A DNA stretch of 64,000 nt from Lasiosphaeris hirsuta (taxonomy: Eukaryota; Ascomycota; Sordariomycetes; Sordariales; Lasiosphaeriaceae). Shown here piece by piece: positions 24,198 to 37,252 of this stretch. Made by a program: the position numbers and the translations under genes. Position 1 is the first letter of the stretch. Each line of letters opens with the position of its first letter. The stretch spans positions 7,440,001 to 7,504,000 of the forward strand of contig JAUKUA010000001.1 of assembly GCA_030549175.1 (NCBI GenBank). Direction: 5' to 3'. A model generated the notes under the pieces. The model did not search any database. It saw nothing but the letters and a program-made list of their open reading frames with translations, and was not told the origin of the DNA.

Positions 24198-25264
24198 CGA
24201 AGGCGTCTGTTATCGACAAGTCTCGGCACGAAAATGTCCTGAGAGCGAGAAGGCGTGGATCGATGTGGGGGGAAAGTCAAAGATGAGGTAGAGAGGGCAC
24301 CCGAAGGTATTTGGGTAGTTTGATGGAGCGGGAAAGTTAGGGAAATCGAGGTCCGTTGGGTCAACAGGATTGCTGGCTGGGCCTTTAAAGGTATACGCAG
24401 TCCACTACGACCATACAAGTGCCAGAGCCAGGTTTGGAATGTGGGATGGTGGCGGGTGACTGCGTGCTTCTAGCTACCCCAGCCCTCTTCGCCATTCCTG
24501 ATTCGGTCGGCTAGCTCTCAAAGAAGCACGCTGCTTGCTCTCCACCCGGCCGCCCCCCCGCCAAAAGCCGACAGCAGCTGCTAGCTGTAGGAGAGAGGTA
24601 TCCGCTAAAAAGCCGGCCTTGATGACGAAAGAGACCCAATTCGCTAGCAGCCCGCTTCTGTCGCCTTCGCTCCAGACGAATAAGCGGTGGCAATCGCCTT
24701 GTCGACGGCACAGTAGCGTCTAATATGATCCAATTGGCTGCGGCTCGTGCACCCCGTGCACCCGCTACCAACGACTAAACAAAGAACCCCGAACAATAAG
24801 CTGAGGTCGCTGAGATAACAGTATCAGATTACATCTTGATGGCTTGGAAGTCTACGACTAACTCCATCACGCTCTCATGGCCCCCATAGAGCCTCAAAAC
24901 AATACGAAGTACAAGTATAGGAGCCCCGAAACCGCTCTCTCAAATACCTCCCGTTACCATGTTAGCCCTGCTCAGCATGCCGTCCAATCACCTTCTACAA
25001 AATACTCGGTTCCCCAAGACACACTTCTCTCAAATGCAGTCTTCAGAGGTTGATACATCCTCTGATACATCTTCGTCCTCGCGTGGCCAACGCCTTCCCC
25101 CCCCCCCCCACCCGGCCTGACAATTACCGTCCCAAGGTGAGAATATGAGAATATATAGAGCGCCGAGGCCCTCCATGCCGAATCCATCCAAGGCCGTGCC
25201 CTGAGCCATGCTCGAGATCAGATCTCATATCGCAAGTTCGCCGCTTCCTCGACGAGTCCAACCC
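24198..25264. other. Intergenic upstream of the exchanger, downstream of the kinase
   Basis: About 1.07 kb. It contains the exchanger promoter and 5' UTR on the left and the kinase 3' UTR on the right, with a C-run near 25090-25103. No gene is recognised. Confidence 0.5.
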
Positions 25265-28200
25265 TCAGCTGCCCTCGCCGCCCCGGGCTTTTCCTCTTCT
25301 CCTGAAAAAGTCCATAACTTTTCTCGCCGGTCCACTGCTACCTGAGTGGTCGTGCGTTCTTGAGTACGAGTCCGTATCCCAAGCATCCACAAAGCGCTTG
25401 TTCTTTTGGAGCACTCCGCGGTTGGCTTTGCTGTTGTTGCTCACAACCCTGCGCCCATCTGCCGTTCCGTCCTGCTGCTGCTGCTGCTGTGACGGCTGTG
25501 CGTACGGAGCCGAACCGGGGGGGCGCCGCATGTCAACCGAAGCGTCCGATCCTGTATTTAGCACAGCACCGGTCATGTAGTTCTGGCCCGCTGCGGGACG
25601 TCCATATTGGTCCGACACGTACTGTCGCTGTTGACTGGGGTAGCTCTCCGTCGATGCTTGGTGATCCTGGAGCTGTGTGTACATCCCATCTAACATTGAG
25701 GCGTCCGGTTCCCGCCCGACGTTCTGGTCGATGTATCTGCCGTACTGGTCGACCCGCGGAGGCTCCTGGATAGGGAGGTCTTGCTGAGAGTCCAGCGGTG
25801 GTGGGTCGTCATCCTTGCCAATCCCAATAGCTCTGAGCGAGAAGGATGTGGGAATGAACGAGAAGCGCCTCGAGTGCTTTTCTTGCGACGTTTGCGACCC
25901 TGACATGCTCCCTGATGCCTTCTTACCAAGCCCAATCGAGAAGGACCGTCGCGAACGCTTCGAGTCCATCGACGCTCTGGGCTCATCATTGGCTTGTATC
26001 GAGTTGTTCATGCTTACCGGAGGATACCGCTTGCTCTTTTCTCCTGTCAGTTGCTGCTCCGGCCGCTTGCGGTTCCTAGCCCCAAACAGCGAACCACTCC
26101 TGCCAAATAGTCTGCCTCCAATCTCGCCCATCGTGTTTGATCTCTTGTGTCCCTTCACCTCGCCACTCGTGGGTGTAGCAGAGCCAGAACCAGTACCCTC
26201 GCCTTCCCGTCCAAATCCTGAGACCCTTGCAAACTTTGGAGCTACACTGATGCTGGGCCTGCCATAGTCCATGCTCTGTTGCTCTTGTGACGAATTGGGC
26301 AGGCCGTAGCCCTTGGACCCTGTTCTCGGTGGTTGTTGGATCCTTCCGTGCACATTAGTATCGGCAAGTTCGGGGGGTACTGGTTGGCCGTACGAAGCTC
26401 GCCCGCCTATTGATCCACCGGTTGCAGGCCGTGTGCCTGAACCACCGGTTGCAGATGTCATGTACGCCGCGTCCGAAATCGCCCGAGTATCGCGACCCGG
26501 ACGTGCGGGAGCTGCAGCAGGGTTGCGGTGAGCACTCGGTGGTCTCCTAGATGACACATTGATCTTATCCTTGGAAACGGGGGGGTCTCTTGGGAGTGGC
26601 TTGTCGTTGGGCGATGAGGTCGGGCCTGCGTCCACAACCTCAACGGCACCCTGGCTGCCCGACCGGGCACGGGTTCTGGCACCTGATTGTTGACCACCCG
26701 ATGTCTCGCCTCGTTGAGTTGTCGTATTTGGCGCCACATATTCTACCTGCACCGTCCGTCGCTTGTTGTCTCGCTGCTGCTTGGCAATCGCCGCAGCCTC
26801 GGCCTCGGCATCAATGGTACCTTGTTTGCTGACCAAACCGCCAACTGGCGCCGTGGGGGCAGTCTTCTTCGACGATTCACGTACCGAGGCACTGCGGGCA
26901 ATGACGGGAGTCTCTCCTTCGTCCTCGGCCGGCACCGTGGTGTTCTGAATCTCCCCCGGTGTGGTGGTGCTTGATGTAATAAACTCGACAACATGGGCAT
27001 ACTCGCTTAGCCAGCTATGACGAGCGACCTCGAACAGATCCGCTCTTTTGCGCGGGTTGGGTACAAGAATTCTCCGGAGAAGATCCCGGGCGTGTGGGGT
27101 GACATATTCAGGGAAAGTCAGAGGGGTATTGACAATGTACTTGTACAGGAGATTGATGTTATCTCCTTCGGGGTTCGCCGGGTCATCGTCGAAGGGAAGG
27201 TAGCCAGCAAGCATCGCGTACTGATCCGGGTCATTAGCACAATTGGTGTGAAGGGGGAGGCAGGGTGGCTTACCAGAATCACACCGCAGCTCCAGACATC
27301 AACCTTTCTTCCGGTATACAGGGAGTCACTAACAACCAGCTCCGGGGCTGCGTAACAGGGACTGCCACAACTAGTTTGCATGAGATCGCCCTTGCGCGAG
27401 CCGTTCTGCTTGACCTTATCAAGTCCGGCGCGCTTCACAAAGTCGCGATCGGACAAATTGAGCTCTTCCTCTTCAGAAAGGTCCTCATTGGGGTCGAAGG
27501 TGTTGGCAAAGCCAAAGTCGGTGATAATTATGTTGCGGTTCCGATCAAGGAGAAGGTTCTCCAGCTTGAGATCTCGGTGGACAATGCCTTTCTTGTGCAA
27601 ATATCCAACCCCCGAGACCAGTTGAGCGAACAGCCTCCGAGCAGCATTGTCCTTTAGGTATCTGTGGTTGAGAATATAGTCGAATAGCTCTCCCCCCGAG
27701 GCGTACTCGAGGACAATGCCATAATGCCGCTCAGATTCTTCCATTTTGTGTAGTCTGACAATATTCGGGTGCGTCAGCTGCTTCAAAATCGATACCTCGC
27801 GCATAATTTTGGCCATTCGAGAAGGGTTGCTACCCAACTGATCTTTCTTGATGAGCTTGATGGCGACCTGGAGGGGGGAACGCGTTAGTATAATATGCTT
27901 TGGAGTGCTGCGGCAGCCACTACGTACCTGGACACCGCCTTCTTGTTTCCAACCGAGTTTGACCTTGCCGAACTCGCCTTCTCCGATGGTATTACCCAAT
28001 ATGTACTCGCCAAATTTGGTATGTTTCTCCCGTTTTGAGTGGTCATGTCGACTTCTGCCACCACGCCGGGACTCCTCTCCATGGTCGTTGTGGGCTATGA
28101 CAGGTGGCGGCGCTGCCTCGTCATCCTGGAGATGAGCAAGATGGTGCGGCTGGGCCTGAGCGAGTCGCTCCCTCTCTCGCTCAATGTCTACTTCTGGCTG

Positions 28201-28899
28201 AGAGATTAAAATGCTGTTGAGAATCTCGCTCGCTTCCCGCGACGGGCCCTTGGACGAGCTATTTGTGGCAGGCGGTGAGCGGACGGGCGTACCCGAGGCA
28301 CTGGTTCCGCGACCGTCTCTTGTGCTACTCGAGCGCTGTGGCTGGTCCTGGGACCCTTGGTTTGCCCTGCGGCTGCGGGAAGTTTGTGCGGAAGCTTCCT
28401 CGTGCCCCATCGGGTCCGCGCTGCCATTTGCATCTCTGCCGGAATCACCGTGTGTCCGGCGGGGAGAGTTGGTGGCCCGCTCCGCGGCCTGGGCTGCGGC
28501 GCGTCGGGAGCTTGACCCGCCACCCGAATGATGATGGGTGGAGGATGTTCGGGGCGGGACGGCGGTAGGCATGTTCCGCTGCTTCTTTTCTGACTGCGTC
28601 GACGCGTTTTGGTCGGGCGAGGCCGAATTCAGCACGGGGACGGGGGAGGCGATGGCGGCGCGCGAACTCATTGGAGAATTGTCGTTGGCGCTGGGGGTGC
28701 GAGATGGGCGTCGTGATGATGATGCCGGCGATGCTCCCAAGGTTTGCTGATTCGCATAGTGGCCGGAGCCTTCTCGTGTTGGTGACGAATGGGACGACTG
28801 GTAGTGTCGATTGGACGGCGATGCCGCGGCCAAGGTGGGCGTGTTGAGAGCAGAGACTGAGGTCGGTTGCAGTGGCGCCGGCTGGAGGGCACTCGACAT
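25265..28899 (-). CDS. Ser/Thr protein kinase, Kin4/Frk1 (KfsA) type
   Basis: Three exons (28899-27928, 27867-27274, 27220-25265) give 1173 residues; introns are 60 and 53 nt, the first with a perfect TACTAAC branch. The kinase domain starts near residue 298: Gly-loop GEGEFGKV (about 306), VAIK with Lys 328, HRDLKLEN with catalytic Asp 423, DFG Asp 441, then [12 protein letters not shown]. The segment after it ([20 protein letters not shown]...) matches the Kin4/Frk1 group. These kinases act in the spindle-position checkpoint in yeast and in septation control in Aspergillus (KfsA). About 39 extra residues, rich in acidic side chains, sit between DFG and APE. The N-terminal about 295 and the C-terminal about 570 residues are Ser/Pro/Gln-rich and probably disordered. 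The start MSSALQP is chosen because upstream sequence in frame looks like 5' UTR. Confidence 0.88.
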
Positions 28900-31800
28900 T
28901 TTTCTACGCCGGCGCGCAGAAAAGATCGGGGCGATTGCAGCGCGCTGGGCTGGGGGTGATGTTTCTTCGAGGTTGCTCCTGGTTGCTGCTGCGAGCGAAA
29001 ATGGGGGCAGGAGCAGACCACGGCTGGGCTGGGCTGGGCTGCAGAGCGCGGCGCTGCAGTGCTGCACTGGATGGAGCAACGGAGCAGGGAGCAAATCTCA
29101 CTGAGCTGCAGCTGAAATGTGATTTGTCTGCAGCGGGTTAGACCTAGCAATTGGACCCGGGCTGACTTGCACTCTCTCGTGCCTGTATCAGTCGGTATCT
29201 TTGCTGGTCTGCCCACAGCGCCAGGCAACCTGCGACCTGGGAGGATGCGAGGATGCGGAGTGAGGACGGGCGGGATGCAGATGCAGGTGTTTTGAAGGGG
29301 AGGAAGTTGGGTTGACTAGGGATTGGGCCAAACGGAGCCGATGGTGCGGTGCGTTTGTTGCCTTGGTCCCTGCGCTACGAAGTGCGTGCTGGTCTGGCGC
29401 TATGTGCTCCAACTCCAACGATGGGTCAAGGCGGGCCGCAATGGCGGCCAATTAGTACTTTCGTCTTGTCCAAGGCCGTTAATTCGATCTCAACAGAAGT
29501 CAATCGAGTCTCGGTAGCGGCCAATCGAGGATGCCGAAAACGTGTGCCGGAACTTGGGGGTTTAGGTTCTTTGGGTCCTTCCCAAAGTGCGGGAAGCAGG
29601 TGGTGAATGTATTGTATTGTTAGGGTGACACGCCGGGCGATGCTTTCATCTCTTTGTGGAGTGGCTCAAAAAATTACCAGTCCCGGTATTCTGGATTGCG
29701 GGGCACGGATACAAAAGTAGACAATGCCTATTCTCTCCCATGATTGCTGCGTGCCATCTTGAGATATGTTGTCGTGTCTGTTGCGGTGGGTTGGGGCGCC
29801 GAGGCGAAATTTGGTTGCCTGGGCCTGGCACGCCGATACACTCCACTAAAACCGGACCTGCGAACGCAACACCAAACGCAGCCGGCTTGGGCTGGGTTGT
29901 TTACTTCAAGTTGCGCCGCAGCCGCAAGACAATGCGCCGATACGGCAGGTGAGGGACAGAATCAAGGGCAAGACAAGGTGAGCCGGGCGCGATGCGTGTC
30001 TGAGCTCCCCGACGGTGTTCGCAGTGTGCGGGGGGACAGAGGCGCAAAAGGGGCGTGGTGAGAGGGAGATTCGAGGGAGATGTGAGGAGGGCAGTGTGTG
30101 AGTTCAAGTTGACGGAGCCCGCGATTGCAAGGGAAAGGAAGGGGATTTCATCGAGATGAGACGTGTGCCTGGGTTGCTCCCAGCTGGTGGGTGCTCCTCA
30201 GTGCATTCGCTCAGCAGTCCTTGACGTCTTGCAGATCCGTACATGTGCTTTGCGGGATACAGTGGGAATTACATCGACGCTTAGCGCCGTCATCGGTACT
30301 TGTCATTCACGCTCTACGTTGCGGGCTCGACGCGTACCTTGCATCCTAAAATGAGAATTTAAATTGGGGTTTCCAAACGCGACCACCGTTCGACGCTCGG
30401 GCTCTCAGCGCTGGGGATGGCGATGGGAAACACGCTGACGGCTTCCTCTTGGCATTGCCCTTATTATCGCACAGCTTTAGTCGGGGTGGATAGCTTGACC
30501 CAGATAACACGAGCGACACAGTTCTGCAGGAACTGCAACACGAACTTCAAGCCTTCAATCGTGACGACCACCTCTCAACCGACCCTTCAGCATCCAGACC
30601 ACGTCCCGGTCCCACGCACTCGAGGCATGCATCTGCTGGCAGACACTGCTTTGAAAACTCCCGTTGGGCCTATTCGTCCAACCTCGCGTCTCTAGCCTGG
30701 GGGCCACTGTCCAAGCTCCCTTTTGGTGCCAAAGCAGTGGTAGGGTTCAGTGGATTCTCTTGCAGCTTAGCCGGAAGCCGTTCCCTTCGTCCCAGGACGG
30801 CGTTACACATGGACGGCTCACGCAAAGGGCGCAGGATTCTGTTCAATTCCCTTTGGGCTACAGGATCAGACTCACAGACTCGACATGTCGCCCCCCACAC
30901 AGCGGACTCGAGAGCCGAGGGGTCTACTTCTCGAGGAGAGACCAAGCCGTGTGTGCCCGGATAACAGTCACTCGGGGCTCGCCTCTCCACAGTCTTTAGC
31001 CGGCCTTTGCGCTTCTCAAACCTTCAAGACCTAGCCGAAATCTACGGCCAAGCATCTAGCATCAGCGTTTCTAAGTTCCTATTTCCACGCGATGCCGCCC
31101 ATCTCTGGTCAGCGCAGCGCAACAGCACCAGTAAACCCCTTTTTTTTTTTTTTTTTTTTGCAAGGAGCGGCCCTGCTCATCACTGGATCGTGTCGGCTGG
31201 CATCCGAGATCAGTCAACGGTAGTGCCCTACTTTGGACTCTGGATATCGCAGCGGAACCTCGGAATGACATCGTCTAAGTGTCAAGTGGGTAGTGTAATC
31301 CGGCTATAGGAGTGGCTTTGTGGCAATCCAAGCACTGTGCGACTTGGACCGAACAGGCATGACCATGAGGTTAGCGTGGTGCCCCAGAACGCTGAGCACG
31401 CCAACGCGCTTTCGTTCCCTTCGTTCCTGGACCAGGGTCAAGCGAGGGCATGGTGCAAGGGTCAGGGGTCTGCAGGGCCCGCCTCAGCTGGCTGGCTGAC
31501 TGGATTCCTCGGCAGGCTCCTTCAACATCTGCGACTTCAGTTCCGGAAATCTGAATGGCCTTGAGCGGTCCTGCGCGGCAGCGTGCTCGGCGCACTGCAG
31601 TGCGCGCTGCAGTGTGAGGGAGAGTGTGCTGAGGCGCTTCCGTCGCTGGCCCAGAAACCAAACGGTTTTTTTTTTCTTCTTCTTTTCTCTGCTCCTCGCA
31701 TCATTGCGGCTCTATTTGCTGAGAGGGGACAACGGGACGCTCCAACAGCAAGAGAGCGCGTCTCTGCGCGTTCCGTCAAGGCATGAAGTTGAAATGTTTA

Positions 31801-33475
31801 CCACACAGACAGCAGTCTGGGCTGGCCTCTTTAGCCCGAGTCCCCCCCACCCTCCCATCCGCTCCACTATCCTTGATCCATACTGCATTGACGTGGCAGG
31901 CGAGCGCTGATCGCCAGTGGCCCGTTGACCTGACGGCACCCGGCAAAATATTTCCATGTCACCTCACCAACCTCAGCGAGCACATCCACCGAGGGCCGAA
32001 ATACTACCACCATAACAGACGCGTGGGAACAGCGACGGGACTTCGACTAATAGAGAGGGGCGCACACATTTTTGCATGAAACACATGTAATGACGGGGTG
32101 GCACGACTAGCAAACCTGCCCTAGAACCGCCTTTTCAGGATTGCGGTCCTCTCCGGTTTTAATCTCGATAACCTACATCCATTCTGGGGCGACCAAGATA
32201 CGAGTCATCCACTCATCCCGTCGCCCAGCATCGAGGAAGGCATTGACGTCGGAGATGAAGCGCATAGAAACACAGGGATCAGCAGCGCGACGAGTCCCGT
32301 TCGGCCGCTACTCAGCTTGTGTGTATTTCTTTCTCCTGCCTTTGGCCTGCAAACAAGTGAGAGCTCCCAAAAAGCTGCGGCTGGTAACGCGAACCTGGTG
32401 CTCTCCGGTCTCCGCTGCGCGATGCGCGATGCGATGCACGCCGGCTGCAGCGTGAATGCGAGCTACCTTACCTACACTACACCCCCAGCTAGCCAGAAAA
32501 CGGCTTTTCCCAGAACCGACGAGCGCAAGGCTCTAGGCCTTTGAAACCGAGCTGAAAGACGCCATCGCCACATCTCCGCGTGCATGGACGGCAGGAGACA
32601 ATCACAAAGTTGACAGGTTGAGATGATCCCATCCAGCGCCGCAAGCTACGCAGCCCTGTCGCGGTCATCAGCGCGCAACCAGTCCCATTTGCCTCCTTTC
32701 CCTCCCAACCGTCCGAACTATCCCGTCTCCTTGGTCCGTGGGCCGTCCCATGTCACCTCTAAGACGGGATGACATTCATGCTTCTCTACAGTAAAACACG
32801 ATGCAAATCATCCATGAGAAATCACACATGAGGGCGAGCTTTGCTTATCGATTTCGCGGTTCGAACTCGGGAACCCCTCCAATGGCCTAGCGTAGCCCAG
32901 CGTGCCCAGCTAGCACATGGCTGCCGGATCCCTCCGAACATGCATTGCCAAAAACTGACGCCATGTCTCCCAGGGGTTCCCCAGACTCCAACGTGTCAGA
33001 GAAGAGCAAAAAAAAAAACGCCCATTCAAATGCCAGTTGAAACTTTCGGACTTGTCCGGGCCAAGCCGAGAATGTAGGTAGTCCCGCCCAGAGATGTTTC
33101 AGTTTGCTGGACAGCATTTGGCAGGGTGGACGAGGAGGAAAAATGAAGCCCAACTCCACCGTATCCGTGGCAGTCTCGCCGGGCCCGACGCAGCAGAGCT
33201 TGACTGGCTATTGTCACATCTCTGACCTCGAAAGACAAGCCACAAGGTGAGAAGTGCAAACGGCCGTGATGAGTCAAATGCCCTGTCTAGCCACTCAAAA
33301 GAGCTCTGAGCCGCCCCCTATGGAGACTAAGCCGTTTCACCCTCCTATACGTCGGCAACATACATGACCTAATGCCGCTCAGCCCATCACACGAACTTTC
33401 ATCAAGAAGAGTCAACAAATCAACAGTTTCTATCTCCTTTTCTTTTCTTCCTTTTTTTTTTCCAAAAGGGGGTAT
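28900..33475. other. 4.6-kb interval upstream of the kinase, no gene supported
   Basis: Open frames are short and overlapping, none with a recognisable motif. It contains T-runs and C/T-rich stretches (31140-31159, 31666-31676, 33452-33461). It lies between the kinase start and the GWT1 stop, so it probably includes a long kinase promoter or 5' UTR. Confidence 0.45.
31140..31159. repeat. 20-nt poly-T run
   Basis: Twenty consecutive T bases follow AAACCCC. Read on the minus strand, in the direction of the kinase gene, it is a poly-A tract about 2.2 kb upstream of the kinase start. It is a likely nucleosome-poor element or simply a homopolymer. Confidence 0.9.
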
Positions 33476-35054
33476 CTAGAGTTTGATAGAAATATTATAC
33501 ACATCAAGCCCCACAGCCGCAACCGTGACAACCGCCATGTATCCCACCAGGATGCCAACGGTCGGCATCGGGCCAACATCTAGCGTCGGCACCGTCATGT
33601 TGACCAGGCCCGTGAGGAGATTGGCCAGCAGGAAAACAGCCAGCCCATTGCGGTTGTACGCGCGCAGGACGCGGCTCGTGGCCGTGTCGTACGCCTCCTT
33701 CTCGGCACGGGTATCACGGGCGCTGTAGAACGCCGGAAATAATAGGGTATCGACGAGGCAGAAGGACGTCAGGAGTAGCGTGTTGAAGGCCACCACCCAC
33801 AACATGTACGGCAGGTTGGCGATGCGCCGCGACACGGTGAGCCCCGCGCCCCACGCGTAGTCGGTGCAGAAAAAGTAGAGCGCCACCCAGACCAGCGACC
33901 ATGCCGCCATGGTGAACAGAAGCCTCCGCCGCTGGTTGCCGGGGGTCGCGGTGCTACTCGGGTTGAGGCTCCGCGGAAGCACTAACATACCTGTATCCTG
34001 GCCGGCTAGGAAGATGGCCAGGTAGCCCCAGAAGCTGAAGATGCCTTCGCGGTTCATCGACAGCAGGTCGGTCCGCGGACCGGCGAGGATGAAGGCCTTG
34101 AGCTCGGTGCTCTCCAGCACAACCTGGTACAGGACGCCAAGCAGGATGGCTAGCCCGGCGTACGAGGGGATGAAGCGCAGCGCCGACTGGAAGAGAGCGA
34201 CAAAGGGCGGCAGAAAACCCAATGTGAAGAAGAAGTTCCAGTGCACCCCGTACTCGGAGACGTGCTCAGCGTAGTCGAGGCCCTTGACACTCAGCAGCCG
34301 GATAATCCCCAACGCGAGCAGCGGGAGCGAGTGGCGTATCGACCGCAGCAGCCGTGTGGCCAACGGGGTACCGCGACTACCGTCCGCCCGCTCCTTGAGC
34401 ACCGGGCGCGAGGCGACAACGCCGGCCGAGAAGACGAAGGACCCCACGCCCATATCCATCAGCGAGGTGCCCCAGGTCTCGACCTTGGCAAAGCGCCGCG
34501 GGAACAGCCGGAAGTCGACGGCGAGGATGCAGATGCACGTCAGGGCCATCATGTTGCCGCGGTAATTTGTGAGGAACGGCTTGGTGGACAGGACGCCCAG
34601 TGATCCGGCCGTGGACCCGGTCGAGGTTTTGGTCTGTGCAGCCGGGGGCAGCTTAGGCTTCCGCCGGCGCCCCGGAGGAAGCACATAGACAAAGGCTGCG
34701 GCTGCAGCGAGCAGCGCGCCCAGGAGTACGGGCGCGCCCGAGTATAGGGTGACGGAGAGGAGGAGGGCGCCGACATTGAGGAGAAAGTCTACGACGAAAG
34801 CCAGGGGCGTGTAGGGCTTGAAGAAGGACTGTCTGGCTTGGAGGACGGACCAGAGCAGGGCGACCACCTGGTGCGGGAATGTTGTCAGCAGTGTCCGATC
34901 GCAACGAGATTTACTGTAACGCGGTTTGTTGGAGGGGGTCTCATACCGGCGCGACGGCGCAGACCTGGGCAATCTCGGAAACGGTGCCCCCCGAGAGGTT
35001 CGAGACGAAGGCTTCTTTGAGCTGCTTGTAGCTGGCACTCGTCGCGTTGGCCAT
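33476..35054 (-). CDS. GWT1: GPI-anchor inositol acyltransferase Gwt1
   Basis: Two exons (35054-34947 and 34867-33476) give 499 residues; the intron is 79 nt with a CTGAC branch. Gwt1 adds a fatty acyl chain to the inositol of glucosaminyl-phosphatidylinositol in the ER, an early step of GPI-anchor synthesis. The N-terminus [20 protein letters not shown] and the next segment [20 protein letters not shown] are characteristic of fungal Gwt1. About a dozen hydrophobic segments are spread along the protein. Conserved-looking loops include [27 protein letters not shown] and the motif [13 protein letters not shown]. The size matches the family (about 490-510). The 3' gene end faces the kinase upstream region. 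Confidence 0.93.
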
Positions 35055-36047
35055 GGCGGGCTGAGCTGCGCGGTGCCGATACACGGGACGAAAAGGAAGG
35101 GAAACCAAAAATCAGGTTAGCATCGCAGGTTGGTTCTTGGATATCGTTGACGTTGACCGGTCAATTCTCGACTTGTCAGCCTCGCATTGCCAGGTTGCAG
35201 TTGTAGACTTGGCATTTCAGCCTTCCAGCGAACGGTTTCGGAGAGCTGTCCCTACCTGGTGCAGCGCACCAATCATGACTTGCTGGAGCTCCCCACAAGG
35301 CTTGTGGCAACACAAGGTTGGACCCCTGTTTGCTATCCCCTGCTCCTTCTTCCTCTCAGTTGTTGCTGCCCGTGTCAGGCAGGTTCCTTACCCTCAGTCA
35401 ACTTTCATCGTCCCTCATCTTTTCCGCTCGCCCTCAATTCCATACTGTTCCCATTACCAAAATGCCCTCTAGGTAACTTCATCGTTTCTCAGTGATAGTG
35501 CCGTCTACAGAGTACACGATGAGGTTCAAAGCACCAACCAAGTCTACAACTCATATCCGAGATGTTTGGCATGTGGCTGCGACTACGGCTGCCATGATCC
35601 AGCCAATTCCATCATCGGCACTTCTTGTTCTTTGTGCCTCGCTACACGGCGATGAGTGGTTGTAGCTACTTGATTAGCAATGGCTCTCATTCGGTGACGA
35701 TGCTCGGGGATGTGCAATCTGCCATGCATATTTTCATGTTTCCTGCGCCCCCATTCTTTGTCTCCCCGCGGCCTCCGAGTTTCGTCGACGAGCTTTGTCT
35801 CGCATCGCTGCATCTGACTCAACGCCATCATGGCCACTGCTTTCAAAAGCCATAACCCGCCGTCTTTCAGCCCCAAAGAAAGGGATGCCGATATGGGATA
35901 CAAAAACAGGAGTCCGGGCTCGTCGCTGTTGTCGTTCGGGCCCTTTGCCTCCACCGCAAACCACACGCAGTCAACATCTTGTCTCTAATTCCTCCCTCAG
36001 ACGCAACTAAGTGACGAAGTCAAGAATTCTAGGCACCGACACAGATC
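35055..36047. other. Divergent intergenic region upstream of GWT1 and of the 381-residue gene
   Basis: About 1 kb holding promoters for both flanking genes. C/T-rich stretches lie around 35330-35460. No gene or named regulatory site is seen. Confidence 0.5.
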
Positions 36048-37252
36048 ATGGAGAACCCGGCTCGACTGCGGCCGCCGAATCTGAACCCAGTATGGCTGGA
36101 GCATGAGAACCTCGCGGTATATCCCAGATCGGCCCTTCTCTCAGCACGCAGCTCACTGTATTCGCCATCCCTCAGATCGCCAAACATGCCCAGCCCCATG
36201 TATCCGAGCTCCCCAGGATATGACTATGCAATGCGACGGCACGAACGAGCTATGGTTGACAGTCTCGAGCGGGGAAGACCAGCGGAACCCCGAACTCACC
36301 GGGACCCGTCCCGATCACTCTCGCCAATAGCAGAACAGAGTTGGGCCCGGAGACGGGCCTCCATGGTCGACTTAGCTCCTCCCCGCCCCCCGGTCCCGTC
36401 TCCCATGTCGTCGGGTCAGCCAATGCAGCATCCTAGGACACGGACTCTAGTGGCCGAGACACGGTCTATCTTGCTTGCCGGGGCTCCTCAATCACAAGCT
36501 GCCATTACTATTGCCGAGCGCCGTCAGTCGTTGCCGCCCTCGTTCCCGGGCGGCCGGCGAAATAGCCAGCAAGTGCGAGAGGAGCTTCAGGCGTGGGGGC
36601 ATGTCTACTATGGAAATGGGTCAGAGGCTAATTGCTTCGTGTCGGCCGTGGCCCTGCGGAGGCTCAGCGAGGCTTCGTCGGCCGACGAAGACTCTCCGGG
36701 TGACAAGACGCCCAAAGGACACAACCAAGTCAGCATTCGGGCCAGGGTTCGACCAGTGGCTCTCGATCGGAAGCCTTTTCTACTTCAACGGACATTCGAT
36801 ATGGACGAGCTCCGGGCCACCGTCCCAGAGCCGTCGCCTCTGACACCTCGACTCCGGAGACTGTCGGTTGATCATGGCAACCGAGTTTCCCATAACCTCC
36901 GTCGCCGTCGGTCCTCTGCTGCCACTCGGCCCGAGCCTGACTTTGACAAGTCTCTCAAGCCCCCTTCTCTAAGTGCTAACACTGTTCCAATCCGTAAGTC
37001 ACTCCCCAGGACGTGCAACGGTCTGCGTTCCAGGCACTAATACATCATCTAGACCTGCGGTATGCGCGTGCCTATTTTCCAATCTTGGCCGCCCTTATTT
37101 ATTCGGGCCACATTCACCCGCGCGACATCATTGATCTCCCGCTCCCTCACCCCGAGGCCTGGGCCCGGACGGTAGCATATGTCTACACCGGCCAGGGGGA
37201 GCTAACCGAAGCTATCAAACAAAACATTCTGTATCTGGGGGGTAAGGTCTGA
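36048..37252 (+). CDS. Conserved protein with C-terminal BTB-like segment, function unknown
   Basis: Two exons (36048-36993 and 37053-37252) give 381 residues; the 59-nt intron has donor GTAAGT and the split codon makes His. The first about 310 residues are Pro/Ser/Arg-rich and look disordered, apart from a short block near 185-205 (REELQAWGHVYYGNGSEANC). The C-terminal 65 residues look folded: YARAYFPILAALIYSGHI, then IDLPLPHPEAWARTVAYVYTG and TEAIKQNILYLGGKV. The hydrophobic-helix/YTG pattern resembles the second half of a BTB/POZ fold. I recall similar C-termini in filamentous ascomycetes but no assigned role. The start is the first ATG after the leader. Confidence 0.72.
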
